A stretch of DNA of 64,000 nt. It comes from Amphiplicatus metriothermophilus (GTDB lineage: Bacteria > Pseudomonadota > Alphaproteobacteria > Caulobacterales > Parvularculaceae). Both the position numbers and the translations under genes were made by a program. Location: contig NZ_FZQA01000002.1 of assembly GCF_900199215.1 (NCBI RefSeq), forward strand, positions 385,501-449,500, in the 5' to 3' direction. Under the pieces are notes generated by a model, which saw only the letters and a list, made by a program, of their open reading frames with translations, was not told the DNA's origin and did no database searches. This document shows, piece by piece, positions 40,164 to 52,167 of the stretch (position 1 is the first letter of the stretch; each line of letters begins with the position of its first letter).

Positions 40164-40316
40164 CAGGGAGCCGGATAGAAAAGAAGGGCCAGGAGCGACC
40201 CGGGATCAGGACGGCTCTGCGAGATCAGGGACGAGGGTCGAGATCTTGGATTGAGCCGGCTTAAATGATCGGCCGCCAAGAAAGCCTCAATGCCCATCCC
40301 TTACCTCCGACCCCTG

Positions 40317-43757
<3,441 letters not shown>

Positions 43758-43791
43758 GCGATCCTCCCGGCCGGCGCTTCCCGTCGGCGTC

Positions 43792-43914
43792 TCACGCGCC
43801 GAACAGCGCGCCCCAGAACTGCGCCGCGGCGATGAGCACGAGGACTAGGCCGAGTCCGAACCCGTCCCGCAACGTCTCGTTTTCCACCGCTGGCTTGGCC
43901 GTCCTCACGCTCAT
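43792..43914 (-). CDS. SOS-controlled 40-residue membrane microprotein (hypothetical)
   Basis: A 40-codon gene with ATG at 43912-43914 and TGA at 43792-43794, preceded by a perfect GGAGGA 4 nt before the ATG. The polar N-terminus (MSVRTAKPAVENETLRD) is followed by one hydrophobic segment (GFGLGLVLVLIAAAQFWG, about residues 18-35) that would span the cytoplasmic membrane. I recognise no family. Tandem SOS operators overlap its promoter, so expression should follow DNA damage. By architecture, not by sequence, it resembles the short SOS-induced division inhibitors known in bacteria (for example SidA of Caulobacter, a small single-pass protein). dnaE follows 34 nt downstream on the same strand. 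Confidence 0.72.
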   Translation of the reverse strand: MSVRTAKPAVENETLRDGFGLGLVLVLIAAAQFWGALFGA

Positions 43915-43934
43915 GGAATCCTCCCGGCTGACGC

Positions 43935-43967
43935 GTTCCGTTTTTGTTCTGTATTCGCTTTTTGTTC
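43935..43967 (-). promoter_or_regulatory. Tandem alphaproteobacterial SOS (LexA) boxes
   Basis: Plus-strand reading: GTTC-CGTTTTT-GTTC at 43935-43949 is a perfect match to the alphaproteobacterial SOS box GTTC-N7-GTTC. ATTC-GCTTTTT-GTTC at 43953-43967 matches with one substitution. The boxes start 18 nt apart. Box 2 fills the promoter spacer and box 1 covers the -10 and the start region, an arrangement that would allow tight LexA repression. Confidence 0.85.
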
Positions 43968-43976
43968 TCGTGTAAA
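43948..43976 (-). promoter_or_regulatory. Promoter of the microprotein gene
   Basis: Minus strand TTTACA (43971-43976), 17-nt spacer, TACAGA (43948-43953), giving a predicted start near 43941 and a 27-nt leader carrying GGAGGA. It overlaps both SOS boxes, which is expected for a LexA-repressed promoter. The remaining bases to 44006 show nothing else. Confidence 0.65.
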
Positions 43977-44006
43977 GCGTCCCTATCCGGTACGGCCCTC
44001 ACCGCC

Positions 44007-45623
44007 TCACGCCGGCCGCGGCCCCCGTCCCGCGTCGCGCAGGATCTCGCGGGCGGCGTTGCGGCCGGGCAGGCCGGAGACACCGCCGCCGGGATGCGCG
44101 CCCGAGCCGCATAGATAAAGCCCCGCGAGCGGCCCGCGATAATCGCCATAGCCGAGGGCGGGCCGCGCGGCCCAGAGCTGATCGAGACTGAGGGCGCCGT
44201 GAAAGATGTCGCCGCCGACGAGGCCGAATCTCTCCTCGAGATCGGCGGGCGAGAGGATCGTCCGGGCGACGACGGATTTTTTGAAATTCGGCGCCCAGGC
44301 GTCGACCGCATCGATGACGGCGTCGGCGGCTTCCTCGCGGGCATCGGCCCAGCTTCGCCCGTCAGGCAGGTCCGGCGCGAAATGCTGGCAGAAGAGGCTC
44401 GCCACATGGGCGCCCTCGGGCGCGAGCGTGTCGTCGATCGTCGAGGGGATGAGCATCTCGACGATGGGCGCGCGCGACCAGCCATGGCGCTTCGCGTCCA
44501 TGAAGGCGCGGTCCATGTAATCGAGGCTGGGGGCGATGATGATCCCTGCTTGGTGGTGCTCGCCTTCCCCCGGCAGACAGGAAAAGTCAGGCAGTTCGGA
44601 CAAAGCGACGTTCATGCGGAAGGTTCCCGACGCGCAGCGCCAGTTCTCCATCCGCCGACGGAAATCCTCCGGCAGCGCGGCTGGCTCGATCATCCGCGTA
44701 TAGAGGAGCTTCGGATTCACATTGGCGACGACCCGGGCGGCGGCGATCTCCGCTCCGCTTTCTAGAACGACGCCGCGCGCCGCGCCGTTTTCGACGCGAA
44801 CCGATTTGACCGGCGCCTCGAGCGAGATTTCCACGCCCGCATCGAGACAGGCCCGGCGCATCGCCTCCGTGATCGCGCCCATGCCGCCGACTGCGTGACC
44901 CCAGGCGCCCTTCTCGCCCGTCGCCTCGCCGAAGACGTGATGAAGAAGCACATAGGCCGAGCCCGGTGCTTCTGGGCTCGCATAATTGCCCACGACCGCG
45001 TCGAAGCCGAAGATCGCCTTGACCGGATCGGACTCGAACCAGCCGTCGAGAAAGGCGCGCGCGCTCTTGGCGAAGAGGTCGAGAACGTCCTCCATCAGGT
45101 CGAGCGGGCCGGCCGCCACAGGCCAGAGCTGACGGGCGGCGGCGAGGCCCGCCGAAAGGCGCCTGCGCGGATTGGGCGGCGTCTCCATCGCAAGCCGGCG
45201 CAGGATATCGGCGACGGCCTCGAGCCTGTCGTAGTAGCGCGGCAGCGCCTCGGCGTCGCGGACGGAGAATTTCGTGACCTCGCCCTGCGTGCGCTCGAGC
45301 CCGCCGCCAACCTTGAGATAGCGCCCGTCCTCCGCAGGCAGAAAATTAGCGATGGGACGTTTGAGAATCCGCAGCCCGTAATCGGCGAGCCGCATGTCGG
45401 CGATGACGCCCGGATTGAGAAGGCTCACCGTGTAGCTCGCCGCCGAGTTGCGGAAACCAGGATGGAACTCCTCGGTGACCGCCGCGCCGCCGACCATGGT
45501 CCGGCGCTCGCACACCCGCACGCGCAGCCCCGCCCGGGCAAGGTAGAAAGCGCAGACGAGCCCGTTATGCCCGCCGCCGATGAGAACCGCGTCGTAAGCC
45601 CCTGAACTGTCGGATCTGGTCAT
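44007..45623 (-). CDS. FAD-dependent phytoene-desaturase-like oxidoreductase
   Basis: A 538-residue protein of the amine oxidase/phytoene dehydrogenase superfamily (closest in type to the PYROXD2-like group). The dinucleotide fold is at the N-terminus, AVLIGGGHNGLVCAFYLARA (about residues 13-32), then CERRTMVGGAAVTEEFHPGF. The C-terminal FAD motif is GLYLCGSGAHPGGGVSGLPG (about 503-522). It probably dehydrogenates a hydrophobic substrate, but carotenoid genes are not near, so phytoene is not implied. It is divergent from the aspartyl-protease lipoprotein. Confidence 0.85.
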   Translation of the reverse strand: MTRSDSSGAYDAVLIGGGHNGLVCAFYLARAGLRVRVCERRTMVGGAAVTEEFHPGFRNSAASYTVSLLNPGVIADMRLADYGLRILKRPIANFLPAEDGRYLKVGGGLERTQGEVTKFSVRDAEALPRYYDRLEAVADILRRLAMETPPNPRRRLSAGLAAARQLWPVAAGPLDLMEDVLDLFAKSARAFLDGWFESDPVKAIFGFDAVVGNYASPEAPGSAYVLLHHVFGEATGEKGAWGHAVGGMGAITEAMRRACLDAGVEISLEAPVKSVRVENGAARGVVLESGAEIAAARVVANVNPKLLYTRMIEPAALPEDFRRRMENWRCASGTFRMNVALSELPDFSCLPGEGEHHQAGIIIAPSLDYMDRAFMDAKRHGWSRAPIVEMLIPSTIDDTLAPEGAHVASLFCQHFAPDLPDGRSWADAREEAADAVIDAVDAWAPNFKKSVVARTILSPADLEERFGLVGGDIFHGALSLDQLWAARPALGYGDYRGPLAGLYLCGSGAHPGGGVSGLPGRNAAREILRDAGRGPRPA

Positions 45624-45737
45624 GTCGGCCCTTCTTCACGTGCAGGAGAGCGGCCGGCTGAGACGGGGCCGTGCGAGCCGCCGCTTGCTTTCGGTCGCCG
45701 GACGGGGAAAATCGGCGAAAAAGAAAAGAACGCCGTC

Positions 45738-46640
45738 ATGGGTCATCTCTTCATCCGAGTCGCGGTTCTCGCCGCATCTGCGGCGCTCGCCGGCTGCGTT
45801 TCTTCCGGCGCGCCGGCGTCCGCGCCATCCTATGCGACTGCGGGCGAGTCGTCCGCGCCAGCGAATGCGCTCATCGTCCGCGGCGACCGGCTGTTCGTGC
45901 CGGCTCGCTTCAACGGCCGGCAGGTAGAAGCCCTGCTCGACTCCGGCGCGGAGATGACGATTCTCGACCGCGCTTTCGCGGAAGAGCTCGGAGTCGTCGC
46001 GACCGGGTCGCACACCGCCCGAGGCACGGGCGGGGAGACCGAAGCGGCGTTCGCCAAAGGCGTCGACATCGAGGCGGCCGGCGTCGAACTCGTCGACAGA
46101 ATCGTCGCCGTCATAGATCTTTCCGACATCGCCGAGCGACTTGTAAAGGCGTCTGTTCCTGCGATCATCGGGCGCGACCTTTTCGACGCGGCGCGTTTCG
46201 AGATCGACATCGAAGCAGGGCGCATCGAAAAAACAGACCGCGCGGCCGCGCCCAGCGGCGCGCGCCTGCCGATGGAAACGCACAAGGGATTGCAGACCAT
46301 TCCCGTATCGGTCGAAGGAAACGCGCCGGCGCAGGCCGATTTCGATCTCGGCAATGGCGGAAACGTGCTCGTCGGCGCCGCCTATGCGGAACGCCTGGGC
46401 CTGACCGCGCCCGGGCGCATCGTTGACCGGCAAACGGGCGGCGGCCTCGGCGGGGAGATCGCCCGGGACATCGTAGTTCTTAAAACGCTGGAAATCGCCG
46501 GCGAAACGTTCACCGATGTTCCCGCCGCCATCGATCCGACGGAGAACGCCGCAGACGTCAATGTCGGCGTGAGGATCCTTCGGCGATTCAGAATGACGGT
46601 CGACTTCGCCGAAAACGCGCTGTGGGTCGAGCCGCGATAG
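45738..46640 (+). CDS. Retropepsin-like aspartyl protease, lipoprotein
   Basis: A 300-residue protein with a lipoprotein signal (AALAGCVSSGAP, Cys at about residue 20) and two retropepsin-type domains. The first has the active-site motif EALLDSGAEMTILDRAF (about 74-90). The corresponding second-domain motif is ADFDLGNGGNVLVGAAYA, where the DTGA-type active site is replaced by DLGN, so only one clear catalytic Asp-Ser-Gly is present. Such proteins are periplasmic and could act as homodimers on one active half, or be non-proteolytic. It is convergent with the Lrp gene, with a 10-nt gap. Confidence 0.75.
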   Translation: MGHLFIRVAVLAASAALAGCVSSGAPASAPSYATAGESSAPANALIVRGDRLFVPARFNGRQVEALLDSGAEMTILDRAFAEELGVVATGSHTARGTGGETEAAFAKGVDIEAAGVELVDRIVAVIDLSDIAERLVKASVPAIIGRDLFDAARFEIDIEAGRIEKTDRAAAPSGARLPMETHKGLQTIPVSVEGNAPAQADFDLGNGGNVLVGAAYAERLGLTAPGRIVDRQTGGGLGGEIARDIVVLKTLEIAGETFTDVPAAIDPTENAADVNVGVRILRRFRMTVDFAENALWVEPR

Positions 46641-46650
46641 GCCGCGCCTC

Positions 46651-47127
46651 CTAACTTTCCCTCTCAAGCGGCAGCTCGGTGGTCTGCTTGATCTCGCGCA
46701 GGGCGATGGAGGAGCGCACGCGCCCCACGCCCGGCAGCTCGAAGAGGAACTTCTGCAGGAAGCGGTCGTAATCGGCGATGTCTCGCGCAACGACGCGCAG
46801 GGTGAAGTCGGCGTCGCCGGTGGTGGCGTAGCATTCGAGCACTTCCGGCCGGCGTCGGATCTTCTCCTCGATCTCGTCCACATATTCCGGATACTGACGC
46901 TCGATCGAGACATGCACGAAAGCGCACACCGCCAAGCCCAGCTTCTCGCGGTCGAGAACGGCGCGATAGGCTTCAATGACGCCAGCCTCCTCGAGCGCTT
47001 TCAGGCGCCGCCAGCAGGTGGCCGGCGACACGCCCGTCTCCTCGGCGAGCTCCTGGGAGGAAAGTCGCCCGCGCTTCTGTAGCGCGGCGAGAATTTTTCG
47101 GTCCTGGGCGTCGAGAGACATGGTCAT
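46651..47127 (-). CDS. Lrp/AsnC family transcriptional regulator
   Basis: A 158-residue regulator with a winged helix-turn-helix (LSSQELAEETGVSPATCWRR, about residues 22-41) and a C-terminal RAM/ligand-binding domain (CAFVHVSIERQYPEYVDEIE; YATTGDADFTLRVVARDIAD). ATG codons at 47127 and 47121 are both possible. It is transcribed divergently from the indolepyruvate oxidoreductase gene, so amino-acid-responsive control of that gene and of itself is likely. Confidence 0.9.
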   Translation of the reverse strand: MTMSLDAQDRKILAALQKRGRLSSQELAEETGVSPATCWRRLKALEEAGVIEAYRAVLDREKLGLAVCAFVHVSIERQYPEYVDEIEEKIRRRPEVLECYATTGDADFTLRVVARDIADYDRFLQKFLFELPGVGRVRSSIALREIKQTTELPLERES

Positions 47128-47312
47128 GGCCGGGCCGTCCTCGGAATAATCACATCATGCGCGGCGATCCCGCTGCGATATGTATAAACCACAATCGGCC
47201 ATCTATATGAAATATATGTTTCGTAAAATCGCGATATTTTGCGTTGATCGAAAAGCGCTTTGCGCGCAAAAGGCGTATATTGCCTCACGAGAAACGTCGG
47301 AGGCGATGTCCC
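47128..47312. promoter_or_regulatory. AT-rich divergent control region with palindromes
   Basis: A 185-nt, unusually AT-rich gap between the Lrp gene and the indolepyruvate oxidoreductase gene. It contains a 12-bp palindrome TTTGCGCGCAAA (47259-47270), an imperfect dyad AAAATCGCGATATTTT near 47225-47240, TATATGAAATATAT near 47203-47217, and a -10-like TATATT at about 47276. These are plausible Lrp-type binding sites; exact promoter positions could not be fixed. Confidence 0.45.
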
Positions 47313-50300
47313 ATGACGGAACAGCCCCTCGCCCTCCCCCGAGAACGAGAGCCGGCGCTGGACCCTTACGAGCTCGACGACCGTTATCAGCGCGAAACCG
47401 GCCGGGTGTTTCTCACCGGCAGTCAGGCGCTCGTGGCGATCATGCTGTTGCAGGCGCGCGCCGATCGCGCCCGGGGTCTGAACACCGCCGGCTTCGTCAG
47501 CGGCTATCGCGGCTCGCCCCTCGGGGGCGTCGACCAGGCGATGTGGCGCGCCAGGAAACATCTCGACGCGCATCACATCACCTTCCTGCCGGCGATTAAC
47601 GAAGACCTCGCCGCGACCGCGATTCTCGGCACGCAGCAGGTCGAGATCGAGGAAGACCGCGCGGTCGATGGCGTCTTCTCCATGTGGTACGGCAAGGGGC
47701 CCGGCGTCGACCGCGCCGGCGACGCGCTGAAGCACGGCAACGCCTACGGATCGTCCCCGCACGGCGGCGTGCTCATCGTAGCCGGCGACGACCACGGCTG
47801 CGTGTCCTCCTCGATGTCGCATCAGTCGGACGTCGCCTTCATGGCGTGGTACATGCCGACCCTGCACCCGGCGAACATTCAGGAATATCTCGAATACGGA
47901 CTGTACGGGTACGCCCTTTCGCGCTTTTCCGGCATGTGGGTCGGCTTCAAGGCCGTCTCGGAGATCGTCGAAAGCGGAGCGAGCGTCGAGCTTCCCGCCC
48001 TGCCCGACTTCAGGACGCCGGAGGATTTCACGCCGCCGCCCGATGGTCTTAACTTCCGCTGGCCAGACCTGCCGGGAATGCAGATCGAGCGGCGCATGCG
48101 TGCGAAAAAAGAAGCGGTGCGCGCTTTCGCCCGCGCCAATCCGATCGACCGGGCGATTTATGGCATCCCGAACGCGCGCTACGGCATCATCACAACCGGC
48201 AAGGCCCATCTAGATGTAATGGAGGCGCTCGCCCTGCTGGGCATCGATGAGCGGCGCGCGCGGGAAATCGGTCTCGACATTTACAAGATCGGCCTTGTTT
48301 GGCCTCTCGAAAATCGGGGCGCCGAGCGCTTCATGGCGGGCAAGGAAGAAGTGCTCGTCGTCGAGGAAAAGCGCGGCATCATCGAAAGCCAGCTCAAGGA
48401 GTATATTTACGACCGCGCCGTCGAGAAGCCGAAGCATATTCTCGGCAAGCATGACGAGACCGGCGCGCATCTGATTTCCTGGGTCGACGAGCTGTCTCCG
48501 TCTAGCCTCGCGCCGATCATCGCCGGGCGTCTTTCGAAAATCTTCCCCGATTATTCTTTCGCTGAAGCGCTCGCCGAGATCGAGGCCCGCCAGCGTCCGG
48601 TCGAAGCGCCCGGCGGCGCGAAGCGACTGCCCTATTTCTGCTCGGGTTGCCCGCACAACACCTCCACCCGCGTACCCGAGGGCTCGAAAGCGCTCGCCGG
48701 CATCGGCTGCCATTTTATGGCCTCGTGGATGGACCGCGAGACGACCTCGCTCATCCAGATGGGCGGGGAAGGCGTTAACTGGGCCGCGAAATCGCTCTAT
48801 CTCAAGGACCGCCCGCATATCTTCCAGAATCTCGGCGACGGCACCTATTTCCATTCCGGCTCCATGGCGATCCGCCAGGCGGTCGCCGCCGGGGCGAACA
48901 TCACCTACAAGATTCTTTACAACGACGCGGTGGCGATGACCGGCGGCCAGCCGATCGACGGCGTGCTGACGGTTCCCCAAATCGCCAACCAGCTCAAGCA
49001 CGAAGGCGTCGGGAAGATCGTCATCGTCTCCGACCAGCCGGAGAAGATCGTCGCGGCCGGTGGCTACCCGCGCGAGGTCGAAGTGCGCCATCGCGACGAT
49101 CTCGACGCCGTCCAGCGCGAATTGCGCGAGATCAAGGGCGTGACCGCGCTCATCTACGAGCAGACCTGCGCGGCGGAGAAGCGCCGCCGGCGCAAGCGCG
49201 GCGAATATCCCGACCCGCCGAAGCGCATTTTCATCAACGAGCTCGTCTGCGAAGGGTGCGGCGACTGCTCGAAGCAGTCGAACTGCCTGTCCATCGTCCC
49301 GGTCGAGACGGAATTCGGCCGTAAGCGGAAGATCGACCAGTATTCCTGCAACAAGGATTATTCCTGCGTCAAAGGCTTCTGCCCGAGTTTCGTATCGGTC
49401 GAAGGCGGCCGGCTGCGCGAGCCCGCCGCAGGCGGACTCGACGCGGCGATGCGCGCGCGGCTTGACGAACTGCCCGAACCCGCCGTTCCGGCCACGGGAC
49501 GAACCTACGACCTTCTGGTCGGGGGCGTCGGCGGCACCGGGGTCGTCACCATCGGCCAGATCGTCACCATGGCGGCCCATCTCGAAGGCAAGGGCGCGAG
49601 CGTGCTCGACTTCATGGGCTTCGCCCAGAAGGGCGGCACGGTGCTGAGCTATGTAAGGCTCGGCGAAAATCCGGCCGCGCTCAACCAGGTGCGCATCGAC
49701 GCCGGCGCGGCGAACGCCGTGATCGTCTGCGACCTCGTGGTCGGAACGGACCCGCGCGCGCTGGCCGTCATGCGCAAGGGGCGCACGAAAGCCGCGGCCA
49801 ACACCGACATCATTCCGACTGCGGACTTCATCCGCGACCGCAATATCGACTTCGCCTCCCATCTGCGCCTGAAGACCATCCGCGAAGCCTGCGGCGAGGA
49901 TCTGGTGAGCGCGATCGACGCGAGCGCGATCGCCGCGCGCCTGCTCGGCGATACGGTATTCGGCAACATGCTGCTTCTCGGCTTCGCCTGGCAGCTCGGC
50001 CTCGTTCCGACAAGCCGCGCCGCGCTTGTGCGCGCCATCGAGCTTAACGGCGTCGCCGTCCCAAGGAACAAGGACGCCTTCGCGCTCGGCCGCCTCGCCG
50101 CCGTCGAGCCGGACATCGTTCACAAGGCCGCCGGCCTCGCCGACGAACCGCCGCGCGAGCAGACGCTGGAGGAGATCATGGAGCGGCGCGCCGCGTTCCT
50201 CGCCGATTATCAGAACGCGGCCTACGCCCGCGCCTATCGGGACTTCGTCGCGGACATCGCCGCGCGCGCGCGCGCCGTCGAAGGGAGCGAGGCTTTCGCG

Positions 50301-50813
50301 CGCGCCGTCGCCCGTTATCTGTTCAAGCTCATGGCCTACAAGGACGAATACGAGGTCGCCCGGCTCTACACCGACGGCTGGTTCAAAAAGAAGCTCGCCG
50401 AAGAGTTCGAAGGCGACTACACGATCAAGTTTCACATGGCCCCCCCGATTTTCCACCGCGGACTCGACGATCAGGGCCGGCCGAAGAAATCGGTTTTCGG
50501 CCCTTGGATGTATCCTGCGCTGTCCTTGCTGCGCCGGTTGCGCTTCCTGCGCGGCACGCCCTTCGATCCCTTCGGTCACACCGAAGAGCGCAAGCTCGAG
50601 CGCCGGCTCATCGAGGAATATCGCCAGCGCATGGCGGAAATCGCCGACCGGCTGACGCCGCGAAATCTCGCCGTCGCCGTCGAGATCGCGCGTCTGCCCG
50701 ACGGGATCCGCGGCTATGGCCCTGTCAAACTCGACTCCGTCCGCAAGGCGGAGGCCGAGCTTTCCGGCCTCATGAAACGGTTCGAGGATGCGAATCTCGC
50801 CGAAGTCGCGTAA
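47313..50813 (+). CDS. Indolepyruvate:ferredoxin oxidoreductase, fused IorAB type
   Basis: This enzyme oxidatively decarboxylates arylpyruvates to aryl-acetyl-CoA, reducing ferredoxin. The start at ATG 47313 (MTEQPLALPREREPALDPYE) has GGAGG upstream; the product is 1166 residues. It has an N-terminal 2-oxoacid oxidoreductase region (SGYRGSPLGGVDQAMWRA), a thiamin-diphosphate domain beginning at YFCSGCPHNTSTRV and LGDGTYFHSGSMAIRQA, iron-sulfur ligands in CEGCGDCSKQSNCLSI and CNKDYSCVKGFCPSF, and a C-terminal gamma-type domain starting GGVGGTGVVTIGQIV. It is the large single-chain form found in aerobic proteobacteria. Confidence 0.9.
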   Translation: MTEQPLALPREREPALDPYELDDRYQRETGRVFLTGSQALVAIMLLQARADRARGLNTAGFVSGYRGSPLGGVDQAMWRARKHLDAHHITFLPAINEDLAATAILGTQQVEIEEDRAVDGVFSMWYGKGPGVDRAGDALKHGNAYGSSPHGGVLIVAGDDHGCVSSSMSHQSDVAFMAWYMPTLHPANIQEYLEYGLYGYALSRFSGMWVGFKAVSEIVESGASVELPALPDFRTPEDFTPPPDGLNFRWPDLPGMQIERRMRAKKEAVRAFARANPIDRAIYGIPNARYGIITTGKAHLDVMEALALLGIDERRAREIGLDIYKIGLVWPLENRGAERFMAGKEEVLVVEEKRGIIESQLKEYIYDRAVEKPKHILGKHDETGAHLISWVDELSPSSLAPIIAGRLSKIFPDYSFAEALAEIEARQRPVEAPGGAKRLPYFCSGCPHNTSTRVPEGSKALAGIGCHFMASWMDRETTSLIQMGGEGVNWAAKSLYLKDRPHIFQNLGDGTYFHSGSMAIRQAVAAGANITYKILYNDAVAMTGGQPIDGVLTVPQIANQLKHEGVGKIVIVSDQPEKIVAAGGYPREVEVRHRDDLDAVQRELREIKGVTALIYEQTCAAEKRRRRKRGEYPDPPKRIFINELVCEGCGDCSKQSNCLSIVPVETEFGRKRKIDQYSCNKDYSCVKGFCPSFVSVEGGRLREPAAGGLDAAMRARLDELPEPAVPATGRTYDLLVGGVGGTGVVTIGQIVTMAAHLEGKGASVLDFMGFAQKGGTVLSYVRLGENPAALNQVRIDAGAANAVIVCDLVVGTDPRALAVMRKGRTKAAANTDIIPTADFIRDRNIDFASHLRLKTIREACGEDLVSAIDASAIAARLLGDTVFGNMLLLGFAWQLGLVPTSRAALVRAIELNGVAVPRNKDAFALGRLAAVEPDIVHKAAGLADEPPREQTLEEIMERRAAFLADYQNAAYARAYRDFVADIAARARAVEGSEAFARAVARYLFKLMAYKDEYEVARLYTDGWFKKKLAEEFEGDYTIKFHMAPPIFHRGLDDQGRPKKSVFGPWMYPALSLLRRLRFLRGTPFDPFGHTEERKLERRLIEEYRQRMAEIADRLTPRNLAVAVEIARLPDGIRGYGPVKLDSVRKAEAELSGLMKRFEDANLAEVA

Positions 50814-50848
50814 GGAACCTTGCCCACAACGTCATAAGGACTTCAGTC

Positions 50849-52042
50849 ATGTTCGCCGACGTCAAGCCGCTGCCGCCCGATCCGATCCTCGGCCTGTCGA
50901 AGCTGTTCGTCGACGACCCGCGCGAGCGGAAGATCGACCTCGGCGTGGGCGTCTTTCGCGCGGCCGACAACACGACCCCGGTTCTGAAGGCGGTGAAGAT
51001 CGCCGAACAACGATTGCTGGAGCGGCAGGCGACGAAAGCCTATGCGCCGCCTGCGGGCGTGCCCGGTTTCGTCGAAGGCGCGGCGCGGCTCGTCTTCGGC
51101 GAAGACTCGCCTGTGCTGCGCGACGGACGCAGCGCCGGCGTTCAGACGCCGGGCGGGTGCGGCGCGCTTCGGGTCGGCGCGGAGATTCTGCGCCGGCTTG
51201 AGGCGGGAACGGTTTATGTCGGCGCGCCGACCTGGCCGAACCATGCGCCGCTGCTCACCGAAGCGGGCCTGAAGCTCGAAATGATTCCTTATTACGATGC
51301 GCAGGCGCGCGCCATCGAGTTCGACGGCTTCATAGCGGCGGTCGAAAAGCTCGGCCCCGGCGACGTCCTCCTTGTCCACGGCGCCTGTCACAATCCCACA
51401 GGCGCCGATCTCGACCGGGCGCAGATCGACGCGATCATCGAGACGGCGGACCGGCGGGGATTTCTGCCTTTCGTCGATCTCGCCTATCACGGCTTCGCGG
51501 CCGGGCTCGACGACGACGCCTACATCGTGCGCGAGATGGCGCGGCGCTTGCCGGAGCTGCTCGTCTCCTATTCCTGCTCGAAGAATTTCGGCCTTTATCG
51601 CGAGCGCACGGGCGCCTTGCTCATCGTCGGCGAGACCGGCGAGCGCGCCGGCGCGATTCAGTCCCATGCGCTCAATGTCGCGCGCGGGATGTATTCCATG
51701 CCGCCGGCCCATGGCGGATCCATCGTCGCGGAGATTCTTCAGAGCCCGGAGCTTGAGGCGAAGTGGCGCGATGAGCTCGCCCATATGCGCGACACGGTGA
51801 AGGCGAACCGGCGCCTGCTCGCCCGCACGGCCGCTGAGATGCAGCTCGGCGACGCCCTCGCCTATATCGAGGGCCAGAACGGCATGTTCTCGCTTCTTCC
51901 CCTGAGCGAGAAGCAGGTGCTCGCCATGCGCGAGAAGCACGGCGTCTACATGACCGGCAACGCCCGCATCAATCTGTGCGGCGTCAACGCCGGCAATGTC
52001 GCCCATCTTTGCGAGGCCTATCGCGACGTGACGCAGGGCTGA
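50849..52042 (+). CDS. tyrB: Aromatic/aspartate aminotransferase (PLP)
   Basis: A 397-residue class I aminotransferase of the aromatic/aspartate subfamily. Visible are GACHNPTGADLDRAQ (about residues 178-192), FVDLAYHGFAAGLDDDAY, and SYSCSKNFGLYRERTGALLI containing the PLP-binding Lys (about 240). The start at 50849 has AAGGA 10 nt upstream. It lies 35 nt after the indolepyruvate oxidoreductase gene, so the two likely form an operon in which the aminotransferase makes the arylpyruvate substrate. Symbol tyrB is by family resemblance. Confidence 0.87.
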   Translation: MFADVKPLPPDPILGLSKLFVDDPRERKIDLGVGVFRAADNTTPVLKAVKIAEQRLLERQATKAYAPPAGVPGFVEGAARLVFGEDSPVLRDGRSAGVQTPGGCGALRVGAEILRRLEAGTVYVGAPTWPNHAPLLTEAGLKLEMIPYYDAQARAIEFDGFIAAVEKLGPGDVLLVHGACHNPTGADLDRAQIDAIIETADRRGFLPFVDLAYHGFAAGLDDDAYIVREMARRLPELLVSYSCSKNFGLYRERTGALLIVGETGERAGAIQSHALNVARGMYSMPPAHGGSIVAEILQSPELEAKWRDELAHMRDTVKANRRLLARTAAEMQLGDALAYIEGQNGMFSLLPLSEKQVLAMREKHGVYMTGNARINLCGVNAGNVAHLCEAYRDVTQG

Positions 52043-52096
52043 CGTCCGGCTCGAACGCAGCCGCGAGAACAGGCTGCGAACGGCCGCAGCTCCCAA

Positions 52097-52117
52097 AGCC
52101 GCGCGCTCGGCGCGGCT
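52097..52117 (+). terminator. Hairpin after tyrB
   Basis: Seven-bp arms AGCCGCG / CGCGGCT, 7-nt loop, between convergent tyrB and the ATP12 gene. No T-tract, so it is only a weak terminator candidate. Confidence 0.3.
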
Positions 52118-52167
52118 GATTCCCGGCTTTATGAACGTTGCGCCGCCCCGCCCTGAGCTGGCGCCGC

